Shown: positions 55,097-63,968 of the stretch, in pieces
Layout: each line of letters begins with the position of its first letter
How positions within the stretch are numbered: position 1 is the stretch's first letter
Assembly (NCBI GenBank): GCA_030652255.1
Contig: JAUSAZ010000004.1
Span: forward strand, 1-64,000
DNA from: Myxococcales bacterium
Lineage (GTDB): Bacteria; Myxococcota_A; Polyangia; Polyangiales; Ga0077539
Reading direction: 5' to 3'
Length of the DNA: 64,000 nt
Notes under the pieces: model-generated
The model's database searches: none
Seen by the model: only the letters and a program-made list of their open reading frames with translations
Told to the model about the DNA's origin: nothing
Program-made: the position numbers and the translations under genes

Positions 55097-57764
55097 CGAG
55101 GCCCTTCAGTTCTTCGTTGATGCGGGCGTCGTACTCGCCCGCGGTCGTCGCTTCGGGCCGCTCCGCGGGCTTCGCGGGCGGCGTCACGGGCACCGGCTTT
55201 CGCGCCCAGCGGCGCACCAGGCGCACCCCCACCACACCCCCCGCCAGCATCGCCGCCACGGGGACGATGTACAGGGCCTTGTTGGCCCCGCGGTCGGGCG
55301 GCACCTCCAGCGACTCGCTGCCGTAGCGGGCCACGTAGTCGTCGATGATGGTGCGGACCTCGTCGCCGCGCTGGAGCCGCTCGCGGATGCGCTCTCGCTG
55401 CCCGTCGGCGAAGCCGCACGCGCAGGTGGAGAGCGACTCCCGGGGGCAGTCGCCGCACATGCACCGCAGCTGCTCGAACACCCGGCGCTCGGCGGGGGAG
55501 GCCTGCCGGGCGTTGGTCGAGGCGGTGGCCTGGTGGTTGTTCTGCGCGCTCGCCGGGAGGGCCGCGAGGGTTACCGCGCCGCCCGCGGCCAGGGTCACCA
55601 CGAGGAGGGCGGCCTTTCCGGCGGGGGGCACCCGCCGCGGGGCGCTGGGGCGCGCGGCGCGGGCCGCGGCCTTCGAGGCCTCGGGCCACATCGCCACGAT
55701 CACGCCCGCGATGAGGATCATCGCGCCCAGCCAGATCCAGAGGGTGAGCGGGTTCACGAAGGCCTTGAGGTGCGCCACGCGCGTCGTGGGGTCGACGCTG
55801 TTCATGGTGACGTAGAGGTCCTCGCTGAGGCGCGACACGATGCTCACCTCGCTGGTGGGCTGCTCGGGGCGCGCGGTGTAGTTGAAGCGCGCCGGGCGCA
55901 TCCGCGCGAAGAAGGTTCCGCCGCGGGTCACGGTGATGTTCGCCCGCGTCTGGCGCATCGTGATGTCGCGGATGAACTCGATGCCGTCATACCGCAGGGT
56001 GTAATCCCCGAGCCGGAAGCTCTCGCCCGGGTGCACCACGGCCTCGGCCTCCTGGCGGTAGGCCGCGCCCACCCAGCCGGCCATCATCACCACGAAGCCC
56101 AGGTGCGCGAGGTAGCCGCCGTAGCGTCGGCGGTTCTTGCCCACGAGGCGGGTGAGGGCGACCGGGGCCGACTCGCCCTTGGCGGCCATGCGCGCGCGGG
56201 TGCCGCGCCAGTACTCCTGGGCGAGGGCGGCGACGTTGAGGGCCACGAGGCCCGTGGCGACGGCGGGCAGGTGGCCGTCGAGCCAGGCGATGCTGCGCCC
56301 GACGTTGACGTGCCCGAGCGTGGCGCCGAACACCTTGATCGGGGTGACCACGTCGTAGATGGGGGGGATGTTCACCACCGCGGGGAAGCCCACCGCGCGG
56401 CCGAAGACGGCGTGCGCGAGGCCCGCGCCGACGCCCGCCACGAGGGGCCCGCGGAAGGCCTTGAGCAGCAGGTCGGGCGATCCCTTGCGCCACGGGGTGA
56501 GCACGCCGACGGCCATCACCAGGAGCAGGAGCACGGCCACCGGGGCGAGCCAGGCGTTGTAGAAGGTGGCGCCGACGGTGAGGCGCTCGTCCCAGAGCCA
56601 CTCGGCGATCTTGGGCCAGGTGGTGGCCAGGGCGATGAACACGCAGATGCCCAGGAGCATCCAGTTGTTGGCGACGAACATCGCCTCGCGGGAGAGCAGC
56701 GCGTCGATCTCGGCGGCCTTGCGCAGCAGCGGCAGGCGCCAGATGACGAGCCCCGTGCAGAGCAGCACGAGGAAGCCCATGAACCACACGAAGTAGATGC
56801 CGATGCCGCTCTGGGCGAAGGAGTGCACGCTGGAGATGAGCCCCGAGCGCGTGAGGAAGGTGCCGAAGATCGTGAGGAAGAAGGTGAAGAGCAGCAGCCC
56901 GACGTTCCAGACCTTCAGGATGCCGCGGCGCTCCTGGATCATCACGGAGTGGAGGTAGGCGGTGAGGGTCCACCACGGGAGGCAGGCGGCGTTCTCGACC
57001 GGGTCCCACGCCCAGAAGCCGCCCCAGCCGAGCTCCTCGTAGGCCCAGAGCATCCCGAGCACGTTGCCGATGCTCAGGAACATCCACGCGAAGAGCACCC
57101 AGCGGCGCGCGGCGAGGGTCCACTCCTCGCCGAGGCGCCCGGTGACGAGTGCGGCGACGGCCCAGGCGAAGGGCACCGCGCACCCGACGAAGCCCACGTA
57201 GAGGGAGGGCGGGTGGATGACCATGTAGAAGTTCTGGAGCGAGGGGTTGAGCCCCTCGCCCTCGACCGGCGCGCCCACGAAGCTGGCGGAGAAGGGGTTG
57301 GCCGCCCAGGCCATGATCACCCCGAAGAAGACCACCACGCCCATGAGGGTGGCGATGACCCAGGGCGCGAGCTCCTTGTGGCGCGCGCGCAGCGTCACCA
57401 CGCACACGCTGGTGTAGAGCGAGAGCAGGAAGGTCCACCAGAGGAGCGAGCCGTCCTGGCCGCCCCAGAGCGCGGTGACCAGGTAGTGCAGCGGCATCGA
57501 GCGGTCGGAGTAGTGGGCGACGTACCGGATGCGGAAGTCGTGCGACAGGAAGCCGTAGAGCAGCAGCATCACGTCGAGGCCGATGAGGGCGCAGGTGCCG
57601 AGGGCCGACAGCCGGGCCGCGCGGAGCAGGCGCGGGGCGGCGCCGCCGCGGTCGGTGCCAGCGAGCACGGCGAGGCAGAGCGAGACCGCCGCGGTCACCA
57701 GGAACGCGTAGAGCACCCCCGTGCCAAAGGCCGGGATGCCCGCGTCATACGAAGGATGGTCCAT
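55089..57764 (-). CDS. CcmF-CcmH fusion, cytochrome c heme lyase component
   Basis: About 891 residues. The first 650 are CcmF with about 14-16 membrane helices, WWD-type GWGGFWAWDPVENA (heme handling), and conserved periplasmic segments such as GGQDGSLLWWTFLLSLY and HPPSLYVGFVGCAV with His ligands. The remainder (about 720-880) is CcmH-like with a Cys motif ERRVFEQLRCMCGDC, CACG (reads differently from the classic LRCxxC), and a final membrane helix. In other bacteria CcmF and CcmH are separate subunits of the heme lyase. Fusion keeps them in one complex. It overlaps the zinc-ribbon protein by 8 bases. No CcmA-E seen. Start ATG at 57764, without Shine-Dalgarno. Confidence 0.9.
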   Translation of the reverse strand: MDHPSYDAGIPAFGTGVLYAFLVTAAVSLCLAVLAGTDRGGAAPRLLRAARLSALGTCALIGLDVMLLLYGFLSHDFRIRYVAHYSDRSMPLHYLVTALWGGQDGSLLWWTFLLSLYTSVCVVTLRARHKELAPWVIATLMGVVVFFGVIMAWAANPFSASFVGAPVEGEGLNPSLQNFYMVIHPPSLYVGFVGCAVPFAWAVAALVTGRLGEEWTLAARRWVLFAWMFLSIGNVLGMLWAYEELGWGGFWAWDPVENAACLPWWTLTAYLHSVMIQERRGILKVWNVGLLLFTFFLTIFGTFLTRSGLISSVHSFAQSGIGIYFVWFMGFLVLLCTGLVIWRLPLLRKAAEIDALLSREAMFVANNWMLLGICVFIALATTWPKIAEWLWDERLTVGATFYNAWLAPVAVLLLLVMAVGVLTPWRKGSPDLLLKAFRGPLVAGVGAGLAHAVFGRAVGFPAVVNIPPIYDVVTPIKVFGATLGHVNVGRSIAWLDGHLPAVATGLVALNVAALAQEYWRGTRARMAAKGESAPVALTRLVGKNRRRYGGYLAHLGFVVMMAGWVGAAYRQEAEAVVHPGESFRLGDYTLRYDGIEFIRDITMRQTRANITVTRGGTFFARMRPARFNYTARPEQPTSEVSIVSRLSEDLYVTMNSVDPTTRVAHLKAFVNPLTLWIWLGAMILIAGVIVAMWPEASKAAARAARPSAPRRVPPAGKAALLVVTLAAGGAVTLAALPASAQNNHQATASTNARQASPAERRVFEQLRCMCGDCPRESLSTCACGFADGQRERIRERLQRGDEVRTIIDDYVARYGSESLEVPPDRGANKALYIVPVAAMLAGGVVGVRLVRRWARKPVPVTPPAKPAERPEATTAGEYDARINEELKGLDE

Positions 57765-57852
57765 GTCGGGGCGAACCGTAGTGGGCGCCCCCGGGGGGGT
57801 CAATCGCCGCAGGGAAGATGGGCGCCGCGCCGTTGACCCGGCGGTGCGCTGA

Positions 57853-58704
57853 TCAGATGCGCGAGTCGAGCGTGGTGCCGAGCGAAACCGTCGTGAAGTG
57901 CAGCCAGTTGCTCTGGTAGCCGTCGCTGGTGTTGGTCGGGTCGCCCTGGCCGACGGCGCCGCCGCCGAGGTAGCGCACGTTGATGAAGGCCTCGACGTGC
58001 GGGATCACCCGCCACCCGACGCGCACGCTGGCGTCGAGGATGGCCCCGGTGACCTCGTTGTCGCTGCCGTTGAGCACGGAGATGGGGGCGTAGAGGCCGT
58101 CGACCTCGAAGCCGAAGAACCCGCGGGTGGAGATCGGGAAGCGCCCGCGCGCCCGGAGCAGCGGCACCGGGCCCACGTCGTTGCGCTGGCGGTAGCTGCG
58201 CCCGTCGACGGACTCGAACTCGATGCTGGCGTTGCGGAGCTGGAGCCCGACGCCGAAGGCCAGCTCGCGGTCGGCCTCGGGCAGCACGTCGTAGGCCCAC
58301 GCCCCGCGGAAGAACGGGAACCCATAGCGGAAGCGCACGGGGGTACCCGCGGCGAAGGCGGCGCCGTCGATGCGCAGGTCGCGCCCGAGCGTGGCCGACG
58401 AGTCGATCTGCAGGGGCTGGTAGAGGAAGGTGATGATGTGCCGGCGGCGCACGTCGAGCTCGATGGAGGCGCGCGCGAAGGTGTAGAGGTTGGTCTGCCC
58501 CCCGTCGTCGCGGTAGTCGATGCGGCTGCCGTCGCGACCGAACTGGATGAAGTGCGACGCCACGGCGAGGAAGCCGAGCTCGGCCTGGGCGCGCAGCCCG
58601 AACACCGGCTCCGCGGGGGCGACCGGCGGCGGCGCCTGGGCCGCGGCGAGGGACCCCGAGAGGGCGAGCGACAGGGCGAGGGGGAGGGCATGCGGCTTCA
58701 TCAT
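57853..58704 (-). CDS. Outer-membrane beta-barrel-like protein
   Basis: 283 residues with a signal peptide ending near AAAQ. The rest shows alternating beta-strands, YTFARASIELDVRRRHIITF, FGVGLQLRNASIEFE, GFFGFEVDGLYAPISVL and VEAFINVRYLGGGAVG. Aromatic and small residues alternate as in 12- to 14-stranded barrels. No family recognised. ATG at 58704. It lies 88 bases before the CcmFH start on the same strand, so it may be co-transcribed from upstream, but a role in cytochrome c maturation is not shown. Probably an outer-membrane protein of unknown function. Confidence 0.65.
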   Translation of the reverse strand: MMKPHALPLALSLALSGSLAAAQAPPPVAPAEPVFGLRAQAELGFLAVASHFIQFGRDGSRIDYRDDGGQTNLYTFARASIELDVRRRHIITFLYQPLQIDSSATLGRDLRIDGAAFAAGTPVRFRYGFPFFRGAWAYDVLPEADRELAFGVGLQLRNASIEFESVDGRSYRQRNDVGPVPLLRARGRFPISTRGFFGFEVDGLYAPISVLNGSDNEVTGAILDASVRVGWRVIPHVEAFINVRYLGGGAVGQGDPTNTSDGYQSNWLHFTTVSLGTTLDSRI

Positions 58705-58759
58705 GACCGTGAGATGATCGAGCCCGGCCGTAGGTCTCGCCACTGTTTCGCGCGGCGGG

Positions 58760-59320
58760 TCAGCGCATGGCGCCGAGGGTGACGTCGGGGAAGAGGTCGC
58801 CGGCGCCGGGGCGGGTCTCGCGCACGGCGTCGATGGCGCGCACCAGCTCGCCGTAGGGCACCGCCCCGACGGCGCTCACCTGGAGGGTGCGCGGGCCGTG
58901 GAAGGCGCTGCTGGACGCATTGTCGGCGCGCAGGGTGCCGAGGCAGCGGGAGAGCGCCGCGGGGTCGTGGCGCCCGTCGCGCAGCGGGACCGTGAGGGCG
59001 CCGCGGGGGTTCATTCCGCGGCAGCCGGGGTCGACGAAGCCCGATGGGGTCGCGACCACGTAGCCGCCGGGGGTGACGTGCACCGTGGCGAGCTCGACGC
59101 CGCGGGCGTGCCCGCAGCACATGGGCACCGCGGGGGTGATGCTCGCGGTGAACAGCGTCGCGGTGGTGGCCAGCACGAAGAGCAGGACGTTCATCACGAT
59201 GTCGAGGAAGGGGACGACGTTGAGCTCGCCGACGTGCTCGCGCGCCGCGCGGCGCTCGTTGGCGCGCACGGCGCGGGCGATCTGGAGACGCTGCGACGCG
59301 CTCATGATGGCGGTGGTCAT
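58760..59320 (-). CDS. ExbD/TolR-like biopolymer transport protein
   Basis: 186 residues. One N-terminal membrane helix (DIVMNVLLFVLATTATLFTA, residues about 40-60) preceded by the ExbD-type motif LNVVPFLDIVMNVLLF with Asp near 40 in the membrane, the usual proton-responsive residue. The periplasmic domain is TolR-like with a few extra cysteines (MCCGHARG, DPGCRGM and SRCLGTL). It would couple proton force to a TonB-like or Tol-Pal energising system. Unusually, no ExbB/TolQ is adjacent in this window. The GGAGGG Shine-Dalgarno lies about 11 bases before the ATG. The TonB-dependent receptor at the start of the window could be a client, which is inference. Confidence 0.8.
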   Translation of the reverse strand: MTTAIMSASQRLQIARAVRANERRAAREHVGELNVVPFLDIVMNVLLFVLATTATLFTASITPAVPMCCGHARGVELATVHVTPGGYVVATPSGFVDPGCRGMNPRGALTVPLRDGRHDPAALSRCLGTLRADNASSSAFHGPRTLQVSAVGAVPYGELVRAIDAVRETRPGAGDLFPDVTLGAMR

Positions 59321-59434
59321 GGGGATGGAGCCCTCCGGTGGGGGTGTGCGGCTCCCGTCGTGACAACGGCGAGGCGTCGGAGGTTCCCGCGGAGTGGATG
59401 GGGAATCGGCCCCGCAGAGGGGAGGGGGAGGGGC

Positions 59435-61207
59435 CTAGCGCGCGCGGCGGAAGGTGTACCGCGGCGCGATGGTGACCGTCGCGAGGGACTGCGTGCGCAG
59501 CCCCACGATGAGGTCGTCGCCGCGCACCTCGTAGTCGAGCATCGTGGGCGTCGTGGTCGCGGTGCCCGCGGTGCACTCGGTGGTCAGCGCGAGCGAGCTG
59601 CCGCTGGCGACGTAGGTGCTGCTGAAGTTCACCTGCGGGATGTCGCGCGCGAAGCGGTTGCCCGTGGTGAAGGCCAGCGAGAGCGAGCCCAGGAAGTCGG
59701 CGCGGAGGCGCCCCGCGGAGGTCCACGCCTGGCCGCGGCCGCCGACCGTCGAGGCCGCGGCGTCGACGGTGCCGATGGGGGTCATCGCCATGTTGATGAT
59801 GTACTCGATGCTGGCGAGCTCCCAGCGGGCGTCGGGGATCTCTCCGCCCATGAGCGCGGGCGCCGCGCCCACGCGCACCGTACCCGCGGCGAGCGGCAGG
59901 GTGGTGGGCGCGTCGGCGGGCGAGCACATCCCCGGGCGGTACACGAGGTCACCCGGGGTCGCGGTGCTGAGCGGCTCGTTGCAGTACTCCGCGGTCGGCG
60001 GCGGGGTCACGTAGGTGAAGCCGAAGCACATCTCATCGCTGGTCGACGAGCCGTTGGTCACCGTGCGGCTGGTGGTGTTGTTGAACGTGCACGCCGTCTC
60101 GATGCGGTCGCCCGCCTGGAGGGTCATGGGCAGGTCGTAGAAGTACTGCGACTCGAACTGCCAGTTGGTGAGCGTGATGATGGGCATGCGCTGTCCGCCG
60201 CGGAGCAGCACCTGCTCGTACCCGCGACCGATCTCGTGCATGTGGGGCATCGACGCGAGGATGCGCGTGCCCGGCGCGAGGGTGCAGGCGCTGGCGACGC
60301 GCTGCTCGCTGCGCGCGGGGATGGAGAAGCCCACCGGGCCGATGGCCACCATGCCGTACTCGGTGCCCGCGACCGGGCCGACCGAGAGGCGCACGCCCGA
60401 GCGATCGCGGATGTTCGGGAGGTTGCGCGAGTTGTTGTAGTGCAGCTGGAGGATGTAGCGGTCCGCCGGGCGGAGGCGCAGGCCGCCGTCGGGGAACTGC
60501 AGCGCGTCCTCCCCGGGCGCCCAGGTGTACGTGTAGAGGGTCTCCGGCGGCGAGCCCGCGCACTCGTAGCTGGGCGCGAGGGCGGCGTCGCCGGTCGAGC
60601 GGAAGAGCACCGCGTGGTGCAGCACCTCCGGGTGGTCGAGCAGCACGTCGAAGCGGCGCACGAACTGGTCGGCGGCGACGACGTTGGTGAAGGTGAAGCA
60701 CTGGTAGCGGTCGCTCACCATCGGCACGGCGAAGTTGTCGGCGCGCAGCTCGATGGCGGTCGTCCCCGTCGGACGCTCCGCGGGCGGGCGGAAGAGCGGC
60801 GCGGTGGAGCGCAGGCGGGTGTCCTCGGTGAGGGTGACGGCGCCGCAGGAGGCCCACGAGGCGATGCGCTGCGAGTCGGCGAAGGTCGGGGCGGGGGTGC
60901 CCGCGGGGGGCATCGAGCCGTCGGCGATGCGGATGTGCGTGCGGTCGAGCGGGCGTCCGCCGGAGCGCGCGCGGGTGAGGAAGTCGTAGTCGAGGAGCGA
61001 ATACGGAGCCCCGTAAGAGGGCGTCGCGCCGTGGCAGGCGCCGCACGCGCGCTCGACGGTGCCGCGCACCTCGGAGTCCCACTGCGCGCGGTCGGGCACG
61101 CACACCGGGCCGGCGTCGGGCGCCGCGGGCGTCGCGTCGCCGCAGCCCGCGGCCATGGTCAGGAGTGCGCAGGCCGCCAGCAGGGATCTCGTCGCGTCAC
61201 GCTTCAT
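59435..61207 (-). CDS. Copper type II monooxygenase-like lipoprotein with heme c motif
   Basis: 590 residues. Signal peptide and lipobox ALLTMAAGC. Near residue 55 a c-type heme motif CGACHGA is present. From about 140 to 420 the sequence resembles copper type II ascorbate-dependent monooxygenases (dopamine beta-hydroxylase/PHM): LLDHPEVLHHAVLFRS (HHxV), YILQLHYNNS, ILASMPHMHEIG (HMH) and SDEMCFGFTYV (Met ligand). These provide both copper sites. The C-terminal 150 residues are beta-rich. It is likely a periplasmic copper enzyme oxidising an unknown substrate, with a heme domain supplying electrons. Start ATG 61207. Divergent from rsmG. Confidence 0.75.
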   Translation of the reverse strand: MKRDATRSLLAACALLTMAAGCGDATPAAPDAGPVCVPDRAQWDSEVRGTVERACGACHGATPSYGAPYSLLDYDFLTRARSGGRPLDRTHIRIADGSMPPAGTPAPTFADSQRIASWASCGAVTLTEDTRLRSTAPLFRPPAERPTGTTAIELRADNFAVPMVSDRYQCFTFTNVVAADQFVRRFDVLLDHPEVLHHAVLFRSTGDAALAPSYECAGSPPETLYTYTWAPGEDALQFPDGGLRLRPADRYILQLHYNNSRNLPNIRDRSGVRLSVGPVAGTEYGMVAIGPVGFSIPARSEQRVASACTLAPGTRILASMPHMHEIGRGYEQVLLRGGQRMPIITLTNWQFESQYFYDLPMTLQAGDRIETACTFNNTTSRTVTNGSSTSDEMCFGFTYVTPPPTAEYCNEPLSTATPGDLVYRPGMCSPADAPTTLPLAAGTVRVGAAPALMGGEIPDARWELASIEYIINMAMTPIGTVDAAASTVGGRGQAWTSAGRLRADFLGSLSLAFTTGNRFARDIPQVNFSSTYVASGSSLALTTECTAGTATTTPTMLDYEVRGDDLIVGLRTQSLATVTIAPRYTFRRAR

Positions 61208-61324
61208 GGACCGCGAGTATGCACGGGCGATCGCGGAAATCTTTCGCGCCGTGACGACGCCCCGTGTGGAAGATTCGCCGCAACGACCACCGTCGTGCTG
61301 GCGCTCGCGGGCGCTCCCTTCGGG

Positions 61325-61330
61325 TATGGT
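61325..61330 (+). promoter_or_regulatory. TATGGT candidate -10 element before rsmG
   Basis: TATGGT at 61325-61330 lies 12 bases before the ATG at 61343, with no Shine-Dalgarno sequence. A short leader or leaderless transcript is possible. No convincing -35 hexamer was seen. Confidence 0.3.
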
Positions 61331-61342
61331 GCGCGCCCCGTC

Positions 61343-62062
61343 ATGACCCACAAGCCACGCGAAGCGATCCCCCTGCCCGACCCGACGCCACTCGTTCCGC
61401 CGGACGACCTCGCCGAGCGCCTCGCGGCCCTCGGGGTCACGCTCGAGCCGGCCGCGGTCGCGCGCCTCGGCGACTACCTCGCCCGCCTGCTCGCGATGAA
61501 CGAGCACATGAACCTGACGGCCATCAAGGACCCGGCGGAGGCCTGGACGCGCCACGCCCTCGACGCCCTCACCCTGGTGCCCCTGCTCGCGGACCTGAAG
61601 TCCGGCGCGCGGGTGGTCGACGTGGGCTCCGGGGGCGGGGTGCCGGCGATCCCGCTGGGCCTCGCGCGGCCCGACCTGCGGCTGACGCTCATCGACGCCA
61701 CCCAGAAGAAGGCCGCCTTCCTCACGGCGGTGGCGAAGGCGCTGGGGATGTCGAACGTGACCGTGCGCGCGCAGCGTGCCGAGCTCGTGGGCATGGCCGA
61801 GCTGCGCGGGGTCTTCGACGTGGCGACGGCGCGCGCGGTGGGCCGCATCGCCATGCTCGCGCCGCTGATGGCGCCGCTGGTGAAGCCCAACGGCCGGGTG
61901 CTGATGATCAAGGGACAGCGCGCCGACGAGGAGCTCGAGGAGGCCACGCTGGTGCTGGCCGAGGCCAACTGCACCCACGAGCGCACCGTCGAGACCCCCA
62001 CCGGGCGCATCGTGGTGCTGCGCGTCGGCCCCGCGCAGCCCCGGGCGCCGAAGCGGCGGTAG
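61343..62062 (+). CDS. rsmG: RsmG, 16S rRNA m7G527 methyltransferase
   Basis: 239 residues. Transfers a methyl group from S-adenosylmethionine to N7 of G527 in 16S rRNA. Typical RsmG (GidB) sequence: LLAMNEHMNLTAIKDPAEAW and the SAM site VVDVGSGGGVPAIPLGLARP, LTLIDATQKKAAFL, VATARAVGRI. The N-terminus carries a Pro-rich extension of about 20 residues. In many bacteria it sits beside mnmG or parAB near the origin, but here it is between an oxidase-like gene and an unrelated membrane gene. The ATG at 61343 was chosen because the typical core starts shortly after. No Shine-Dalgarno sequence visible. Confidence 0.95.
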   Translation: MTHKPREAIPLPDPTPLVPPDDLAERLAALGVTLEPAAVARLGDYLARLLAMNEHMNLTAIKDPAEAWTRHALDALTLVPLLADLKSGARVVDVGSGGGVPAIPLGLARPDLRLTLIDATQKKAAFLTAVAKALGMSNVTVRAQRAELVGMAELRGVFDVATARAVGRIAMLAPLMAPLVKPNGRVLMIKGQRADEELEEATLVLAEANCTHERTVETPTGRIVVLRVGPAQPRAPKRR

Positions 62063-62065
62063 CGG

Positions 62066-63274
62066 TCAGGTCCAGCCCCGGCCGCGCTCGACGGCGGCCG
62101 CGGCGCGCTCGATGGTGGCCTCGTCGAGGGTGCCGTCGCCCGCCCGCTCGAGCGCCGCGCGCATCTCCGGGCTCGCGCAGCCCTCCGCCGCCACGCGGAT
62201 GCGCGTCGCGCCCTCGTCGCCGTCGAGCGAGCGCAGGGCCATCGCCGCCGCGATGCGGTGCTCGAAGGGCGAGCGCACGTCGTCGAGCAGCGCCTCGGCC
62301 TCGCGCCGAGAGAGCCCCACGTCGCGGTAGCCCTTCGTCGGGTCGACCACCCGCGCCACCTCCGCCTGCCACTGCGCCACCGGGCGCCCGCGCCGCTCCA
62401 GGATCACCGCCCGCGCCATCAGCGCCTCGTGCTCGGCGTTGGCCGCGAGGGCGCCGTTGACCCGGTGCTGCAGCGCCGCGAGGAGCTCCGGGCGCTTGGA
62501 GACGGCGCTGTTCCAGATGACCTCGGTGTGGCCGTCGCGGTAGTAGAGCATCGGGTCGCCGCCGTTCTCCCCGACGCCGCTGAGCTCGGCGAAGGGCACG
62601 AAGCGGGTCTTGAAGGCGCCGCGCAGGGTGATGCCGTCGGTGCCCACGCGAAGCTCGATGGGGCGGGTGCTCACCACCCCCATCGATCCGAAGATCAACG
62701 CCAGCGGCCCCGCCAGGATCATGGCGATGGGCAGGCCCGTCGCGACCAGCAGCAGCCCCAGGTAGAAGCCGATGTAGCTCCCGAGGGCCACGCCGCCGAG
62801 GCCCCCGAGGGCCTGCTTGAGCAGCGCCCGCGCGGGGAAGCGAAGGGCACGGCGCCCGGCGTCGAGGCCCACCCGGTCGAGCAGGGCGTCGGCCTCTTCC
62901 ATGGAGTCGACCGCGGCGTCGAGCACCGTGCCGCCGCGCAGCGTGAACTGCACCCGCGGGGGGTCGCCCGGGATGGCCATCATCTCGGCGATGTCGCCGC
63001 GCTCGAAGCGCATCGCGCGCGCCCCCTCGCCGATGGTGACGCCGCGGTCGTCGACGGACATCGGGCCGTCGAGCACGCGCCCCGCCCAGAGCCACGACGC
63101 GAGCCCGAGCAGCATCGCCACGACGGGGACGAGCACCACCTGGGCGACCCCGGCGATGGCGATGGCCGCGGCGAACACCGCCGTCGCGCCGACCCCCTTC
63201 GCGAGCTGCACCCGGCGCACCGAGACGCGCGTGCCCGGCACCGTCAGCGGGGGTACGGGCGCTGGCGTGTCCAT
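62066..63274 (-). CDS. PH-like membrane protein of unknown function
   Basis: 402 residues. Two hydrophobic segments near residues 29-65 (ATAVFAAAIAIAGVAQVVLV and MLLGLASWLWAG) and two near 165-200 (IGFYLGLLLVATGLPIAMIL) anchor it in the membrane. Between and after them are beta-rich parts resembling PH/GRAM-like domains: SVDDRGVTIGEGARAMRF, then TDGITLRGAFKTRFVPF. The C-terminal 140 residues are helical (LSRREAEALLDDVRSPFEHR). No catalytic residue recognised. Four bases separate its ATG from the upstream PP2C-like stop, so the two are likely one operon. Converges tightly on rsmG, 3 bases apart. Function unknown. Confidence 0.7.
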   Translation of the reverse strand: MDTPAPVPPLTVPGTRVSVRRVQLAKGVGATAVFAAAIAIAGVAQVVLVPVVAMLLGLASWLWAGRVLDGPMSVDDRGVTIGEGARAMRFERGDIAEMMAIPGDPPRVQFTLRGGTVLDAAVDSMEEADALLDRVGLDAGRRALRFPARALLKQALGGLGGVALGSYIGFYLGLLLVATGLPIAMILAGPLALIFGSMGVVSTRPIELRVGTDGITLRGAFKTRFVPFAELSGVGENGGDPMLYYRDGHTEVIWNSAVSKRPELLAALQHRVNGALAANAEHEALMARAVILERRGRPVAQWQAEVARVVDPTKGYRDVGLSRREAEALLDDVRSPFEHRIAAAMALRSLDGDEGATRIRVAAEGCASPEMRAALERAGDGTLDEATIERAAAAVERGRGWT

Positions 63275-63278
63275 CGGG

Positions 63279-63917
63279 TCAGCGCACCCGCAGCACGACC
63301 ATGCCCGTGGACAGGCCCGACGCGCGGCAGGGCCTCAGCACGGCGTCGCAGAGCTCGCGCGCGGGCGCCCCGGGGCGCTGGGCGAGCACGGCGGCCATGG
63401 CGCCGATGGAGCGCATGCCGAAGCCGTCGCGGCTGCCGAGCACGAAGAGGTCGCCGCGGCTGAGGCGCTCGGTGGTGACGAGCATGCCGCCGTGGGTGAT
63501 GCCGGGCGTGCGGTGCGCGTGGTTGAGCAGGCGCTGCGGCTCGCCGTTGCGGGCGCGGTACACCCGCATGCCCGCGGAGATGGCGATGTGCGCCTGGTCG
63601 CCGACGATGACCATGGCCACGAGCTGGGCGTCGAGCGCGAGGTGCGGCTCGATGAGCACCGAGCGAAGCCGGCCGAGGGCGGACGCGCCCGCGCCGACCG
63701 CGCGCTCGAGGGCGGTGAGGCCCTTCTGCCCGTCGCCGAGGCTCTCCTCCAGGGTGACCCGCACGGTCTCGGCCACCTGGCTCCAGAGCCGCGCCGGGGC
63801 GACCGGGCTGATGACGGCGAACACCGGGTGCTTCGGCGAGGCCCACGCGATGTCCTTCGCGAGGGAGGTCGCGCGCACCGCCGACGGGGATGATCCGACC
63901 GCAACCTCCAGGCCCAT
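63279..63917 (-). CDS. PP2C-like phosphatase-fold protein, probably degenerate
   Basis: 212 residues. Segments resemble the PP2C/SpoIIE phosphatase fold: FAVISPVAPARLWSQVAETV, LVAMVIVGDQAHIAISAGMR, VYRARNGEPQRLLNHAHR and LSRGDLFVLGSRDGFGM. However, the metal-binding Asp residues (DGxGG and DN motifs) are replaced or missing, for instance FAVISPV where FAVADGMGG would stand. It may therefore bind phosphoproteins without hydrolysing them. ATG at 63917 chosen over a start 14 codons earlier. Operon with the membrane protein, 4 bases apart, suggests signalling at the membrane. Could counterbalance the Ser/Thr kinase of the window, which is inference. Confidence 0.65.
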   Translation of the reverse strand: MGLEVAVGSSPSAVRATSLAKDIAWASPKHPVFAVISPVAPARLWSQVAETVRVTLEESLGDGQKGLTALERAVGAGASALGRLRSVLIEPHLALDAQLVAMVIVGDQAHIAISAGMRVYRARNGEPQRLLNHAHRTPGITHGGMLVTTERLSRGDLFVLGSRDGFGMRSIGAMAAVLAQRPGAPARELCDAVLRPCRASGLSTGMVVLRVR

Positions 63918-63968
63918 GCGATGGCGTCGATGGTTGTCAGACCTGGGCTGCGGTTGCAACGCCCGACG

